Shown here one piece after another: positions 25,922 through 36,382 of a stretch of DNA of 64,000 nucleotides. Every line of letters starts with the position of its first letter. Position 1 is the stretch's first letter. The DNA is taken from NCBI RefSeq assembly GCF_947251645.1, contig NZ_OX366364.1, positions 620,001 through 684,000 of the forward strand, read 5' to 3'. This DNA comes from Wolbachia endosymbiont (group A) of Bibio marci (GTDB lineage: Bacteria > Pseudomonadota > Alphaproteobacteria > Rickettsiales > Anaplasmataceae). The notes under the pieces were generated by a model. It ran no database searches and had not been told where the DNA came from. It worked only from the letters and a program-made list of their open reading frames with translations. A program made the translations under genes and the position numbers.

Positions 25922-26383
25922 ATGGTAAAGCTGGGTAAAAAAGATAAGTCACTATTAGAGAACTCGTTTAAAAATATTTATGAAAGAGACGAAAAAGGAA
26001 GAACAGCTCTACATTATGCAGTAGAGGTAAAAACAGTGAGGTTATTAATCGAAAAAGGAGTAGATGTGAATGCAGCAGATGTAAGAGGACATACAGCACT
26101 GCATCTAGCGATAACGGAGAAACGTCTAGAAACAGTTAGAGAATTGATAAAATCAGGAGGGAATGTAAATGCTGAAGAGTATGGCAATAAATGCACTCCG
26201 CTGCATCTTGCATGTATGGTAGGAGAAAAAGAAATAGTGGAGGAGCTAGTAAAAGCAGGGGCTGAAATAGAGCAAGCAGATAAATTTGGAATAACAGCGA
26301 TGGATTATGCGAAAAATAGCAAAGAAATAGCCGAGGTATTAAAGAAAGAAACAGAGAAAATGGAAAGTTTGTTAAAAAAATAA
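25922..26383 (+). CDS. Ankyrin-repeat protein (153 aa)
   Basis: Four repeats cover nearly the whole protein (GRTALHYAVEVKTVRLLIEK, GHTALHLAITEKRLETVREL, CTPLHLACMVGEKEIVEELV, GITAMDYAKNSKEIAEVL). It is close kin to the preceding ankyrin protein, which has an extra C-terminal part, so a duplication with loss of the tail is likely. GGTGGGG lies before the ATG. No membrane or export signal. Confidence 0.8.
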   Translation: MVKLGKKDKSLLENSFKNIYERDEKGRTALHYAVEVKTVRLLIEKGVDVNAADVRGHTALHLAITEKRLETVRELIKSGGNVNAEEYGNKCTPLHLACMVGEKEIVEELVKAGAEIEQADKFGITAMDYAKNSKEIAEVLKKETEKMESLLKK

Positions 26384-26546
26384 GAGTCGTATCAGAAAGC
26401 GCAACAGTAGTTGGCAAAGGAAGGGCTAGACCAAATTTGAAGGCTGTAGCTGATAAAAGTTGGTCTTTTTCATAAGAGTAAATGGATTGATGGAAAAAAG
26501 GAGTGGTAAGGCTCCTTGCACTACAAAAACATTTGCAGGAGAAACT

Positions 26547-26765
26547 ATGAGAAAAAGAACATTAACTTGCCGATACGAGCCAGATGAATTAGCGGAACAA
26601 CATCTAGCAGACGCTTATGAGCTGTTACTAAGGTATGCGGTAAAAAGAAACAATGAAAAGGAGATAAAGAAAAATGATAACAGTGGACTTATATGCAAGA
26701 GTTTCATCGAAGAGTCAAGCGCAGAACAATACAATAGAGAGTCAAATTGCCGAGCTCAAGCATAG
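26547..26765 (+). CDS. Small gene overlapping the recombinase start (72 aa)
   Basis: AGGAG six bases before ATG 26547 supports a product MRKRTLTCRYEPDELAEQHL, then ADAYELLLRYAVKRNNEKE, mainly helical and charged. The end overlaps the recombinase by about 90 bp in another frame, where its codons look like a read-over of the recombinase N-terminus. The N-terminal half looks coding. I do not recognise the family; a small excision-related factor or a truncated gene are both possible. Confidence 0.4.
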   Translation: MRKRTLTCRYEPDELAEQHLADAYELLLRYAVKRNNEKEIKKNDNSGLICKSFIEESSAEQYNRESNCRAQA

Positions 26766-28302
26766 AATTGCTGCAGATAAGCATGAGTTATTGAATGAGT
26801 ATGAATTTAAGGATGATGGGCTTAGTGGGTGGAGTTTAGAACGTGAAGGTTTAGATGCATTACGTGATAAAGTAGGAGAAGATCAAATTGATAAAATTTA
26901 TATTCATTCACCTGACCGACTATCAAGAAAATCTGCACATCAAATGATACTACTTGATGAATTTGAAAAAGCAGGAGTAGAAGTAATATTCTTAAATCAT
27001 AAGACTGAAAATAATCCAGAGTCTAAATTGTTATTGGGAATGCAAGGATTAGTGGCAGAATATGAGTGTACAAAGATTATGGAACGTAGTCGTAGGGGAA
27101 AACTCCATAGAGCAAAAAAAGGCTGTGTAAGTGTAATTGGCATTGCACCTTTTGGTTATAATCGTATAAAGCATGTAGATAGAGAAAAGACAAAGTTTGA
27201 AATAAATGAAGAGGAAGCAAAAATAGTAAAGCAGATATTCATGTGGGTAGGGCAAGAGAGAATAAGTATAAGGGAAGTGATACGTAGACTAAGAGATAAG
27301 TCAATTAGAACAAGAACTGGAAAGAAGGTGTGGTGTCCAATAATAATTTGGAAGGTATTAAGAAATCCAGCATATAAAGGACAAGCAGCGTTTGGTAAAT
27401 TAAAGAGGGTTGAAAGAAGAGAAAGAAATAAACAAAAGGTTTCTATCTGTCGCACAGATGAGGACAGCTGGATTTATATACCAGTACCAAAAATAGTTGA
27501 TGAAGGGTTATTTAATAAAGTACAAAAGCAACTGGATGAAAATAGAAAAAGAGCAAGGATGCAGAGAGAGGGAGGAAAAAAGAAATATCTATTACAAGGT
27601 CTAGTTGTGTGTCAAAACTGTGGATATGCGTATAGTGGTGCACAATGTGGAGTTGAAGGAAAAAAGTTTAGCTATTATCGCTGTAGTAGTACTATACGTA
27701 TTACTGATGGTAGGGAGAAGTGTACTAATAAATTGGTCCGTACAGATATGTTAGAAACAGCTATATGGGAAAAGGTGAAAAATTTACTAAAAAACCCAGA
27801 GATAATAAAAAATGAGTATCACCGTAGAATTGCAGAAAATAAAAATGATGAATCATCAGATAAGAAGTTTGCAAGAAGGGAAAATCAAATAAAACAAGGC
27901 ATCGAAAAGTTAATGGAAGACTATTATAGTCAAGAAAATGTAGGAGATAAAGGATATATAAGTGAGGAAGAATTTAAACAGACGATGAAAGGAATGAGGG
28001 AACGCTTAAGAGGGATAGAAGAAGAGAAGAAAAAGGTAGTTGATCAAAAAGCAATAGAGAAGGGAATGAACCTTATCATCAACAGTATAAAGAGTCTTTA
28101 TTCCAGTGTAAAATCTAATTTGGAACAGCTAGATTGGCAAACTAAGCGTGGCATCATTAAAGCATTAGTAGAACGAATTCAGATTGGTTATGACCAGGTA
28201 GAAGTGGCGTTTAGAATCGAAGAACCAGCACAGGATGGAGAGATTTTTAATTTGCAACATTGTACTGGACGTCATGATAAGGGGGCTGGCGAAGGGTGTT
28301 AA
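26674..28302 (+). CDS. Large serine recombinase, phage integrase (542 aa)
   Basis: Resolvase catalytic domain: DLYARVSSKSQAQNNT with the nucleophile S11, then SPDRLSRKSAHQMILLDEFE. The recombinase domain follows (PFGYNRIKHVDREK, IREVIRRLRDKSIRTR), with a zinc ribbon (CQNCGYAYSGAQCG...YYRCSS...KCTNKLVR) and a C-terminal coiled coil. WO phages of the sr group use such an enzyme for integration. It is the last phage gene before host DNA. Length is normal and no lesion is visible. Confidence 0.9.
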   Translation: MITVDLYARVSSKSQAQNNTIESQIAELKHRIAADKHELLNEYEFKDDGLSGWSLEREGLDALRDKVGEDQIDKIYIHSPDRLSRKSAHQMILLDEFEKAGVEVIFLNHKTENNPESKLLLGMQGLVAEYECTKIMERSRRGKLHRAKKGCVSVIGIAPFGYNRIKHVDREKTKFEINEEEAKIVKQIFMWVGQERISIREVIRRLRDKSIRTRTGKKVWCPIIIWKVLRNPAYKGQAAFGKLKRVERRERNKQKVSICRTDEDSWIYIPVPKIVDEGLFNKVQKQLDENRKRARMQREGGKKKYLLQGLVVCQNCGYAYSGAQCGVEGKKFSYYRCSSTIRITDGREKCTNKLVRTDMLETAIWEKVKNLLKNPEIIKNEYHRRIAENKNDESSDKKFARRENQIKQGIEKLMEDYYSQENVGDKGYISEEEFKQTMKGMRERLRGIEEEKKKVVDQKAIEKGMNLIINSIKSLYSSVKSNLEQLDWQTKRGIIKALVERIQIGYDQVEVAFRIEEPAQDGEIFNLQHCTGRHDKGAGEGC

Positions 28303-28395
28303 GTAAGTTTTTGTTTCTATGACCAGTTGGACTCAAAGTCTACACAAAAAACGTTTACAACCAATGTTCAACGTGATAAATTAAAGACGGTTTAT
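28303..28395. other. Probable right prophage boundary
   Basis: Ninety bases lie between the recombinase stop and tRNA-Asn. The attachment site probably is here, since a serine recombinase gene normally abuts it. The core cannot be defined without the left end. Confidence 0.4.
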
Positions 28396-28467
28396 TCCTC
28401 GGTAGCTCAGTGGTAGAGCAGTTGGCTGTTAACCAATTGGTCGCTGGTTCGAATCCGGCCCGGGGAG
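28396..28467 (+). tRNA. tRNA-Asn (GTT)
   Basis: A 72-nt cloverleaf. The acceptor arm TCCTCGG pairs with CCGGGGA, the D arm has GCTCAGTGGTAGAGC, the anticodon loop is CTGTTAA (anticodon GTT) and the T arm is GGTTCGAATCC. The CCA end is not encoded. It decodes AAY codons and is the first host gene after the prophage. Confidence 0.9.
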
Positions 28468-28500
28468 CTCTTCTCTGTTAAATTCTAGTGTTAATCTTAT

Positions 28501-29997
28501 ATGGGCATTAAATCAGTCGTTTTATGTATACTAGATGGCTGGGGAAATGGAGTAGAAAGCAGTAAATACAATGCTATCAGCAACGCAAATCCACCCTGCT
28601 GGCAATATATTAGCTCTAATTATCCAAAATGCAGTTTATCCGCCTGTGGAGCTGATGTTGGGTTACCTGGTGGTCAAATAGGTAATTCAGAAGTTGGCCA
28701 TATGAATATTGGCAGTGGTAGAGTAGTAATGCAAAGCCTTCAGCGCATTAATCAAGAGATTGGAACAATAGAAAATAATACAAATCTACAAAATTTTATT
28801 AGTAATCTAAAAAGTAAGAATGGCATATGCCATATAATGGGGTTGATATCAGATGGTGGTGTTCATTCGCATCAAAAGCATATTGGAGCTTTAGCAAATA
28901 AAATATCACAGCATGGAATCAAAGTGGTGATACATGCATTTTTAGATGGCAGAGACACATTGCCGAATTCAGGAAAAAAATGCATTCAAGAATTTACAAA
29001 GAGTATAAAGGGAAATGACACAAGAATTGCTACTGTTTCTGGGCGTTACTATGCTATGGACCGTGATAACAGGTGGGAGAGAACAATTGAAGCTTATGAG
29101 GCTATCGCATTTGCAAAGGCACCTCGTCATGATAATGCAGTATCGTTGATTGATGAAAATTATCAAAATAACATAACTGATGAGTTTATAAAACCCGCAG
29201 TAATAGGTGATTATCAAGGTATAAAACCAGAAGATGGAGTGTTACTGGCTAACTTTCGTGCTGATCGAATGATACAATTAGCAAGTATTTTGCTAGGCAA
29301 AACAGACTATATTGAGGTAGCAAAATTCTCTTCAATTCTAAGTATGATGAAGTATAAAGAAGATCTCAAAATTCCTTATATTTTTCCTCCTACTTCTTTC
29401 GTTGATACTCTAGGACAAACAATAGAAGACAACAAATTACGACAATTACGCATTGCCGAAACCGAGAAATACGCTCATGTGACTTTCTTTTTCAATTGTG
29501 GAAAAGAAGAACCTTTCCTTGGTGAAGAAAGAATACTCATTCCCTCACCAAAAGTTCAAACTTATGATTTGCAGCCCGAAATGTCAGCCTCCGAGCTCAC
29601 AGAAAAGCTTGTAGAAAAAATTCACTCCCAAGAATTCGCACTGATAGTTGTAAATTACGCTAATCCTGATATGGTAGGGCATACAGGTAATATAAAAGCA
29701 GCCGAGAAAGCTGTGCTAGCTGTAGATGATTGTCTTGCAAAAGTGCTGAGTGCTGTTAAAAAGTCAAGCAACACCGCATTAATTGTTACTGCAGACCATG
29801 GTAATGTGGAATGTATGTTCGATGAAGAAAATAATACACCTCATACAGCACACACTCTAAATAAAGTGCCATTTATTGTGTCTTGCAATAATCTAAAACT
29901 AAGAGACGGAAGGTTATCTGATATTGCCCCTACTATTTTACAGCTACTTGGAATTAAAAAACCTGATGAAATGACAGGCAGTTCGTTGATTGTGTAA
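28501..29997 (+). CDS. gpmI: 2,3-bisphosphoglycerate-independent phosphoglycerate mutase (498 aa)
   Basis: Alkaline-phosphatase-fold mutase interconverting 3- and 2-phosphoglycerate. [10 protein letters not shown] holds the first metal aspartate, GNSEVGH the phosphoserine, HAFLDGRDT and [14 protein letters not shown] further active-site segments, and [16 protein letters not shown] the second metal site. Length is normal. It starts 33 bases beyond tRNA-Asn. Wolbachia depends on this form because it lacks the cofactor-dependent enzyme, as known for the genus. Confidence 0.95.
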   Translation: MGIKSVVLCILDGWGNGVESSKYNAISNANPPCWQYISSNYPKCSLSACGADVGLPGGQIGNSEVGHMNIGSGRVVMQSLQRINQEIGTIENNTNLQNFISNLKSKNGICHIMGLISDGGVHSHQKHIGALANKISQHGIKVVIHAFLDGRDTLPNSGKKCIQEFTKSIKGNDTRIATVSGRYYAMDRDNRWERTIEAYEAIAFAKAPRHDNAVSLIDENYQNNITDEFIKPAVIGDYQGIKPEDGVLLANFRADRMIQLASILLGKTDYIEVAKFSSILSMMKYKEDLKIPYIFPPTSFVDTLGQTIEDNKLRQLRIAETEKYAHVTFFFNCGKEEPFLGEERILIPSPKVQTYDLQPEMSASELTEKLVEKIHSQEFALIVVNYANPDMVGHTGNIKAAEKAVLAVDDCLAKVLSAVKKSSNTALIVTADHGNVECMFDEENNTPHTAHTLNKVPFIVSCNNLKLRDGRLSDIAPTILQLLGIKKPDEMTGSSLIV

Positions 29998-30174
29998 TGT
30001 ATCCGTTCAGCAGAGTGGCAAAATAGGTAGACAAGATAAACCAAAAAATCAAGAAAAAGTGAGTTTACAAGTTTACAACAAATGGTGTCATGCAAGTAGC
30101 TGACACATAACTGTACGAACATTACAATTTGAGCCTACCAGAAGAATGTCATCCCAGTGCCCAGACACTGGGAT

Positions 30175-31263
30175 GGCTTTGTTGCATAGCAACCGAAAAA
30201 ATCTGGTGGCTACTGACAAAATTCATTATAAATAACCATTTAACTGTTGAAGAAAAAATATGCCACAGAAAATGAAAGTCAGTAACCAAAATGAATATAA
30301 CAAATTTCTCCAGGAAAGAGGAAATATTTTTCATTATATCAATGAAGCCATAGAAAATTGGTATGAAAATAGTCCAAAAATGCAAGGCGGCAACTATATT
30401 TACAGTGATAAAGTTGTGATTTTGGTGCATATAATTGTCAATCTTTTTAGAATTGGTTTAAGACAAACGGTGGGGTTTATAAAAGGATATATGCAACAAA
30501 TAGGAAGAGATTTAGCAGTTATCAGCTATTCACAAGCATCAAGAAGGTTTAAGAAACTTAATATTAAGATCAATGATTGCAGAATTGATAAAAATAATAT
30601 GGAAGACATCGAAATTGCTATAGATAGTACAGGTATCAGCATTTACAACAATACCCCTGGTCACAGCAAGGAAAATAGCGCTAACAGAAAATATCGTGGC
30701 TATGAACAGACAAGAAAATTGCATGTAATGTTGAATATAAACAGCAAAAAAGCCATAGCTGTAAAATACAGTAACGGTGTCTACTCTGATCACTATGGAG
30801 CTTGCGATTTGCTTAAAGAAGTTAATTTTCAGCATATCATAAAAGCACTATATGCAGATAGGGCATATGATAGGCACAAGTTTTACAAATTGTGTCACGA
30901 ATATGATATAAAGGCAAAAATTCCACCAATAAACAATGCGGCAGAACATCCAGAAATAGATTATATGTCTGACAGAAATGCTGCTATTAGGTTAATAAAG
31001 TTATACGGTGAAGATGGCGTGAAAGAATGGAAAAAAGAAGTAAATTATGGGAAAAGATCTTATATTGAAGGGTTTTTCTCAAGATTAAAGCAAATATTTG
31101 GATTCAGCTTTAGGAATAAATCCGAAGTAAATCGCGAAAAAGAATTGCTGATTAAGTGCTATTTGCTTAATCAATTTACTGAAATTGGTATGGCTAAATT
31201 TGAAATGGCTACATGATATTTATCGTAAATTACTACCAGTATAAGGTGCGATGCAACAAAGCC
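30175..31263 (+). mobile_element. IS903-like IS5-family insertion sequence, copy 1 (1089 bp)
   Basis: Ends GGCTTTGTTGCAT...ATGCAACAAAGCC, like the IS903 end GGCTTTGTTGAAT. A 9-bp duplication CACTGGGAT flanks it at 30166-30174 and 31264-31272. One transposase gene fills it. Copy 2 is at 52608-53694. The target is one arm of a Wolbachia hairpin repeat. Confidence 0.9.
30260..31216 (+). CDS. IS5-family (IS903-like) DDE transposase, copy 1 (318 aa)
   Basis: DDE residues are D122 (IDSTGISIY), D200 (YADRAYDRH) and E270 (YIEGFFSRLK). The N-terminus (NEYNKFLQERGNIFHYINEA) and a helix-turn-helix-like RQTVGFIKGYMQQIG lie upstream. Copy 2 differs at scattered residues, so the two copies have not been exchanged very recently. 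The gene is intact and probably active or recently so. Confidence 0.9.
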   Translation: MPQKMKVSNQNEYNKFLQERGNIFHYINEAIENWYENSPKMQGGNYIYSDKVVILVHIIVNLFRIGLRQTVGFIKGYMQQIGRDLAVISYSQASRRFKKLNIKINDCRIDKNNMEDIEIAIDSTGISIYNNTPGHSKENSANRKYRGYEQTRKLHVMLNINSKKAIAVKYSNGVYSDHYGACDLLKEVNFQHIIKALYADRAYDRHKFYKLCHEYDIKAKIPPINNAAEHPEIDYMSDRNAAIRLIKLYGEDGVKEWKKEVNYGKRSYIEGFFSRLKQIFGFSFRNKSEVNREKELLIKCYLLNQFTEIGMAKFEMAT

Positions 31264-31407
31264 CACTGGGATCCAGTTTTTCGTATAATTTTGTCAAAAT
31301 CTATTGTGCTAGCAAGTTTACTAGCGTCACGCGCTGGGGTGTGCGTGTTTATTCTGTTAGACATTTAATGTGATTGTATGTAGGGTTTTGAAAAAGATAT
31401 ACCAAAT

Positions 31408-32727
31408 ATGAAAGGCCTATACATCAAAACTTACGGCTGTCAGATGAACGTTTATGACTCCGTTTTAATGGAGAATATAGTTAAGCCTCTAGGGTTCAAC
31501 GTTGTTAGTGATGCAGAACAAGCTGATTTGGTGATATTGAATACTTGCCATATTAGAGAGAAGGCAGCAGAAAAGCTTTACTCAGAGCTTGGAAGGATTC
31601 ATTCATCAAGAAAAGAAATGACTATAGTGGTGGCTGGATGTGTAGCGCAAGCAGAGGGAGAAGAAGTGTTCAGAAGAGCCCCATTTGTGGATATTGTTGT
31701 TGGTCCGCAAAGCATTGCCGCTTTACCAGAACTGATAGTCAAAGCAAGCAGAAGTAAAGGTCATGTAATAAATACTGATTTTCCGGAAGTTGCAAAGTTT
31801 GATAAATTGCCAGATGAATGTTACGGCAATAGCCAAGGATCTTCTGCGTTTCTTTCCATACAAGAAGGTTGTGATAAGTTTTGTACATTTTGTGTAGTGC
31901 CCTACACTCGTGGAGCTGAGTACTCACGACCAGTAAATGAAATATTTCGCGAAGTATTGAAATTAGTTGCAAATGGGGCAAATGAGATCAATTTGCTTGG
32001 TCAGAACGTCAATGCTTACCATGGGGAATGCGAAGGGGAAGTGTGGGATTTAGGAAAATTAATTAGTCATATTGCTAAAATTGAAAAGCTAGAGAGGATT
32101 CGTTATACAACTTCTCATCCAAGAGATATGCATGAATCTCTCTACTTGGCACATGCGGAAGAGTCAAAACTCATGCCGTTTGTTCACCTGCCTGTGCAGT
32201 CAGGTTCGAATAAAATATTGCGCGTGATGAACAGGAAACACACTGCAGAGGAGTATTTGGAAATAATAGACAGATTTCGCAAATTGAAACCTGAAATCGA
32301 ATTTTCTTCTGATTTTATCGTTGGTTTTCCTGGAGAAACCGAAAAAGATTTTGAAGAAACTATGAAATTAGTAGAAAAAGTTAGATATGCTCAGGCTTAT
32401 AGTTTTAAATACAGCCCAAGACCAGGCACACCAGGAGCAGAAAGAAAAGATCAAGTGCCAGAAGAGGTTAAAACAGAGCGCCTTCTTCGTTTACAGAAAT
32501 TAATTAGTGAACAGCAACTTGAGTTTAACCAGAGTATGGTAGGCAAAACTATACCTGTTCTATTTAGCGATAAAAAAGGCAAACACCAAAACCAAATTAT
32601 TGGTAAAAGCCCATATATGCAATCAGTATGCATTGATGATCCTGAAGGGAAGTATAGAGATAAAATAGTAAATGTGAAGGTATTGGAAGCTCGGCAGAAT
32701 AGTTTGTTGGGGTGTGGTGCAGGATAG
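31408..32727 (+). CDS. miaB: tRNA-2-methylthio-N6-dimethylallyladenosine synthase (439 aa)
   Basis: Methylthiotransferase acting on i6A37 of tRNAs reading UNN codons. The N-terminal cluster uses the cysteines in [18 protein letters not shown] and AGCVAQAEG. The radical-[11 protein letters not shown] (CxxxCxxC) follows near 150, with a C-terminal TRAM domain. Product [20 protein letters not shown] has normal length. The region just upstream is repeat sequence at the end of the IS element. Confidence 0.95.
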   Translation: MKGLYIKTYGCQMNVYDSVLMENIVKPLGFNVVSDAEQADLVILNTCHIREKAAEKLYSELGRIHSSRKEMTIVVAGCVAQAEGEEVFRRAPFVDIVVGPQSIAALPELIVKASRSKGHVINTDFPEVAKFDKLPDECYGNSQGSSAFLSIQEGCDKFCTFCVVPYTRGAEYSRPVNEIFREVLKLVANGANEINLLGQNVNAYHGECEGEVWDLGKLISHIAKIEKLERIRYTTSHPRDMHESLYLAHAEESKLMPFVHLPVQSGSNKILRVMNRKHTAEEYLEIIDRFRKLKPEIEFSSDFIVGFPGETEKDFEETMKLVEKVRYAQAYSFKYSPRPGTPGAERKDQVPEEVKTERLLRLQKLISEQQLEFNQSMVGKTIPVLFSDKKGKHQNQIIGKSPYMQSVCIDDPEGKYRDKIVNVKVLEARQNSLLGCGAG

Positions 32728-33055
32728 CTCTGTTGGACATCCGTCAGAGAATTATTTTGATTGAGAGAAAGTACCCCTATAGAATAAGATAGAAGTACTT
32801 CACGTAGTTTATTTCAAGTTTATCAACTATAGCTAAAGTAATTTAGGCTTACCGACAACCGTCATCCCGCTACTTGTTAGCGGGATCTAGAGATACCGTG
32901 ACGATATGACGGTTAAGCTGAGATACCGCGAATGAATCGCGGTATGACGTGGGATTGTGTTAGCTATAGGGTGTGGGGTGCAGGAATAAGTTTGTTTCTT
33001 TTTGCATTTGTAATTTTCTAGAAAGCCCTATATTCTTTGGCTTTATCCGGTCAAA
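32728..33055. other. Intergenic gap with hairpin repeat
   Basis: The gap between miaB and ileS holds the 143-bp inverted-repeat element at 32827-32969 and nothing gene-like. Confidence 0.5.
32827..32969. repeat. 143-bp composite hairpin repeat
   Basis: Bounded by CTATAGCTAA and TTAGCTATAG. Inside are the arms CCGTCATCCCGC...GCGGGATCTAG and GATACCGCG...CGCGGTATGACG. Kindred hairpins occur near 52490 and 53880-53985. Confidence 0.6.
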
Positions 33056-36000
33056 ATGAACATGAAGCATTATCCTGATACAGTAAGTAGTCCTGATTTT
33101 TCGTCGTTAGAAAAAGAAATCATAAAATTTTGGCAGGAAAACAAAGTTTTTGAGCGGTCAGTTGAGAAACGTTCTAAGGATAATTGTTTTGTCTTTTATG
33201 ATGGCCCTCCATTTGCAAATGGCCTTCCGCATTATGGGCATTTACTCACTGGTTTCATCAAAGACGCATTTGCAAGATATCAAACTATGCTGCAAAAAAG
33301 GGTCGAACGTAGATTTGGCTGGGATTGCCATGGATTGCCGGCTGAGATGGGTGCGGAAAAGGAACTTGGAATATCTGGTAGAACTGAAATAGAAAAATTC
33401 GGCATTGAAAAATTCAATAACCATTGCCGTACTTCTGTAATGAAATTTTCATCAGAATGGGAAAAGTATGTAAATAGGCAAGCAAGGTGGGTAGACTTTC
33501 ACAATGACTATAAGACTATGGATAAATCATTTATGGAGTCGGTCATGTGGGCATTTAAACAGCTTTATGATAAGGGTCTGGTGTATGAATCAGTGCGCGT
33601 TGTTCCATATAGCTGGGCGTGCGAAACTCCATTATCCAATTTTGAAACAAGGCTTGATAACGCATATAGAGAAAAGACTAGCAAAGCTGTAACTGTTGCA
33701 TTTGAGCTTTTAGAAAACCCACAGCAGTTTAAAAATGTATGTAAATTACTTGCTTGGACTACAACTCCTTGGACGTTGCCGAGCAACTTGGCTTTGGCGA
33801 TAGGGAAAGATATTGAGTATTGTGCAGTATTAGTCAATGGTGAAATCCACATCTTCGCTGAAAGCTACCTAGAGAAATTTATCAGCCACTCTGAACAAAA
33901 CAATATTCCATATGAAAACTGCAATATAAAACTTGAAGCAAATGATCTTGTAGGTCTTTCTTATAAACCACTATTTGATTACTTTAAAGATACGAAAAAT
34001 GCATTCCGCGTTTTCATCGCTGATTATGTTACAGGAGAAGATGGTACTGGCGTTGTGCATACTGCTCCTGGATTTGGTGAGGAAGATTTTTACCTTTGCC
34101 AAAGCCATGATATTCCAGTTATTTGTCCAATTGATAACAGTGGAAAATTTACTGCTGAAGTTTCAGATTTGGCAGGGGTTCATGTTTTTGATACCAATGA
34201 TACAGTAATAAAAAAATTAAAAGGGCAGGGAAGTTGGTTTAAGACTGAGCAATATATTCACAATTATCCACACTGCTGGAGAACTGACACTCCTTTGATC
34301 TATCGCACTATGCCTTCTTGGTACGTTGCCGTTACAAAATTCAAAAGCAGAATGGTAGAGCTAAATAAGAGAGTTAATTGGATACCAAACCACATTAGAG
34401 ATGGTCAATTTGGAAAATGGCTTGAAGGGGCACACGATTGGTCAATTTCACGCAATCGATTCTGGGGTACGCCAATCCCTGTATGGAAATCAGATGATAC
34501 AAAATATCCAAGGGTAGATGTATATGGTTCAATAGAAGAACTGGAGAGAGATTTTAATGTTAAAATAGACGACTTGCACAGACCATTTATCGATACTTTA
34601 ACAAGACCAAATCCTGATGACCCAACAGGAAAATCGATTATGCGTCGTGTGCCTGACGTATTTGACTGTTGGTTTGAATCTGGCTCGATGCCATTTGCGC
34701 AAGTCCACTATCCGTTTGAAAATAAGGAATGGTTTGAGAATAACTTTCCTGCGGATTTTATTACCGAGTACATAGCACAAACCAGAGGTTGGTTCTATAC
34801 ACTTTTTGTATTGTCTACTGCTTTGTTTGACAGTGAACCGTTTAAGAATTGCATATGCCATGGTGTTGTTTTGGATGTAAAAGGGCAAAAATTGTCCAAA
34901 CGTTTGAATAACTATGCAGATCCAATGGAGGTTTTTGATAGATACGGTTCTGATGCACTGCGTTTTCTTATGCTTTCTGGATCTGTTGTTTGTGGTGGTA
35001 ATTTGCTACTCGATAAAGAAGGAAACTCAATACGAGATGTTCTGAAAAACGTAATAAAACCTATTTGGAACAGTTATCACTTTTTTACTATGTATGCAAA
35101 TGCAGATGGAATTAAAGCTGAAGTTTGTAAGGATTATCACAGTACTATTGATTGCTACATGATTTCCAAATGTTTTGAAGCTGTAGAAAGTATCCAAGCT
35201 TCTATGAACAGCTATAACTCCCAAGAGGCTTGCAAAATTTTGATGAACTTTTTTGAAGTGCTGAATAATTGGTATATTCGTCGCAGTCGCGAGCGTTTTT
35301 GGAAAAGTGATTTGGATCAGGATAAAACTGATGCTTATAATGTTCTATATACGGTTTTTTATTACATACTAAGAGCTGCAGCTCCTTTATTGCCACTTAT
35401 AACAGAGACTATATGGCAAGGGCTTAAGTATAAAGAAACATCTGTTCATTTGGCTGATTTTCCACAATTAGAGAAGTTTGATAATGAGCTCATTGCTAAA
35501 ATGGATTTGGTAAGAGAAATATGCAACTCTGCGCTCTCTATTAGAAACACTTTTAACATACGTATCAGACAACCACTTAGTAGTATGACGATTTATCATC
35601 AGTCTTCCTGCGGTTTTCTTGACGATACACAACCCTCTGTCATTCCAGAGCTCTCTCCAGTCATCCAAGTAGCTGACACTGGGATCCAGAAAGAAAAGAA
35701 ATGGTTAAGTGCTGGAATGACACCAAGCATGAATGAATATCAAGAGATGATAAAAGACGAGGTAAATGTAAAAGAATTAGAAATAGTAGGTGAGTTGAAA
35801 GAAGTTGCATCACTAGAACTGAAACTAAATTTTCCTATGCTTGGAAAGAGAGTTCCAGGCAAAATTAAGAAACTAGTTCAATATGTCAAAGAGGGAAAAT
35901 GGAAGCAAGTTGAAAATGAGCAAGTTTTTTTAGGTAATGAGTCAGAAAATTACATCATAGAAAAAGGCGAATATGAACTATTGTTAAAAGCAAATAGTGG

Positions 36001-36328
36001 ATATTCTGCTGTGTTTGATAACAACAAAGGAGTTGTCATTCTAAATACTGAACTAAATGATGAATTAATTCTAGAAGGGTTAGCGAGAGATGTCGTGAGG
36101 CTCATTCAAGAAACCAGAAAACAAGCTGATTTTCATATATCAGATAGAATCAGAGTAATAATCAAAACAGAGGATGAGGAAATTAAGAAAGCAATAAATA
36201 CATGGGGTGAATACATAAAAGAGCAGACTCTTTCCTTATCTTTAGAAATTAATACAGAAATTGGAACTAACTTTTATTCTAAGGAATATCAGGATTTAAG
36301 TGTTGATATTAAGTTAGATTGTCAGTAG
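33056..36328 (+). CDS. ileS: Isoleucyl-tRNA synthetase with an in-frame repeat insertion (1090 aa)
   Basis: Class I synthetase of the long type. The HIGH site is PFANGLPHYGH (about 52-62), KMSKS is KGQKLSKR (about 606-613), and an editing domain (CP1) lies between. LEGAHDWSISRNRFWGTPIP is typical. Around residues 862-888, the codons SVIPELSPV...ADTGIQKEK...LSAGMTP derive from a palindromic repeat (35639-35721) and do not look like synthetase sequence. The reading frame stays open, so the protein is probably functional with an extra loop between the anticodon domain and the C-terminus. Confidence 0.95.
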   Translation: MNMKHYPDTVSSPDFSSLEKEIIKFWQENKVFERSVEKRSKDNCFVFYDGPPFANGLPHYGHLLTGFIKDAFARYQTMLQKRVERRFGWDCHGLPAEMGAEKELGISGRTEIEKFGIEKFNNHCRTSVMKFSSEWEKYVNRQARWVDFHNDYKTMDKSFMESVMWAFKQLYDKGLVYESVRVVPYSWACETPLSNFETRLDNAYREKTSKAVTVAFELLENPQQFKNVCKLLAWTTTPWTLPSNLALAIGKDIEYCAVLVNGEIHIFAESYLEKFISHSEQNNIPYENCNIKLEANDLVGLSYKPLFDYFKDTKNAFRVFIADYVTGEDGTGVVHTAPGFGEEDFYLCQSHDIPVICPIDNSGKFTAEVSDLAGVHVFDTNDTVIKKLKGQGSWFKTEQYIHNYPHCWRTDTPLIYRTMPSWYVAVTKFKSRMVELNKRVNWIPNHIRDGQFGKWLEGAHDWSISRNRFWGTPIPVWKSDDTKYPRVDVYGSIEELERDFNVKIDDLHRPFIDTLTRPNPDDPTGKSIMRRVPDVFDCWFESGSMPFAQVHYPFENKEWFENNFPADFITEYIAQTRGWFYTLFVLSTALFDSEPFKNCICHGVVLDVKGQKLSKRLNNYADPMEVFDRYGSDALRFLMLSGSVVCGGNLLLDKEGNSIRDVLKNVIKPIWNSYHFFTMYANADGIKAEVCKDYHSTIDCYMISKCFEAVESIQASMNSYNSQEACKILMNFFEVLNNWYIRRSRERFWKSDLDQDKTDAYNVLYTVFYYILRAAAPLLPLITETIWQGLKYKETSVHLADFPQLEKFDNELIAKMDLVREICNSALSIRNTFNIRIRQPLSSMTIYHQSSCGFLDDTQPSVIPELSPVIQVADTGIQKEKKWLSAGMTPSMNEYQEMIKDEVNVKELEIVGELKEVASLELKLNFPMLGKRVPGKIKKLVQYVKEGKWKQVENEQVFLGNESENYIIEKGEYELLLKANSGYSAVFDNNKGVVILNTELNDELILEGLARDVVRLIQETRKQADFHISDRIRVIIKTEDEEIKKAINTWGEYIKEQTLSLSLEINTEIGTNFYSKEYQDLSVDIKLDCQ
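35639..35721. repeat. Palindromic repeat inserted within ileS
   Basis: GTCATTCCAG and CTGGAATGAC bound 83 bp that contain GACACTGGGATCCAG, the same hairpin family as in the intergenic regions. The translated product stays in frame. Confidence 0.7.
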
Positions 36329-36357
36329 TTGAAAATCGTCAGTGTTTGTGCTATACT
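36329..36357 (+). promoter_or_regulatory. Sigma-70 promoter for the 907-aa gene
   Basis: TTGAAA (36329-36334), 17 bases, TATACT (36352-36357). It begins at the ileS stop and ends 25 bases before the ATG at 36383. Confidence 0.6.
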
Positions 36358-36382
36358 TAAAGTACTTGGATAAGGTTATGGT

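Noticed and set aside
30000..30040. tRNA-like stretch after gpmI
   Set aside because: No cloverleaf or T-loop can be formed.
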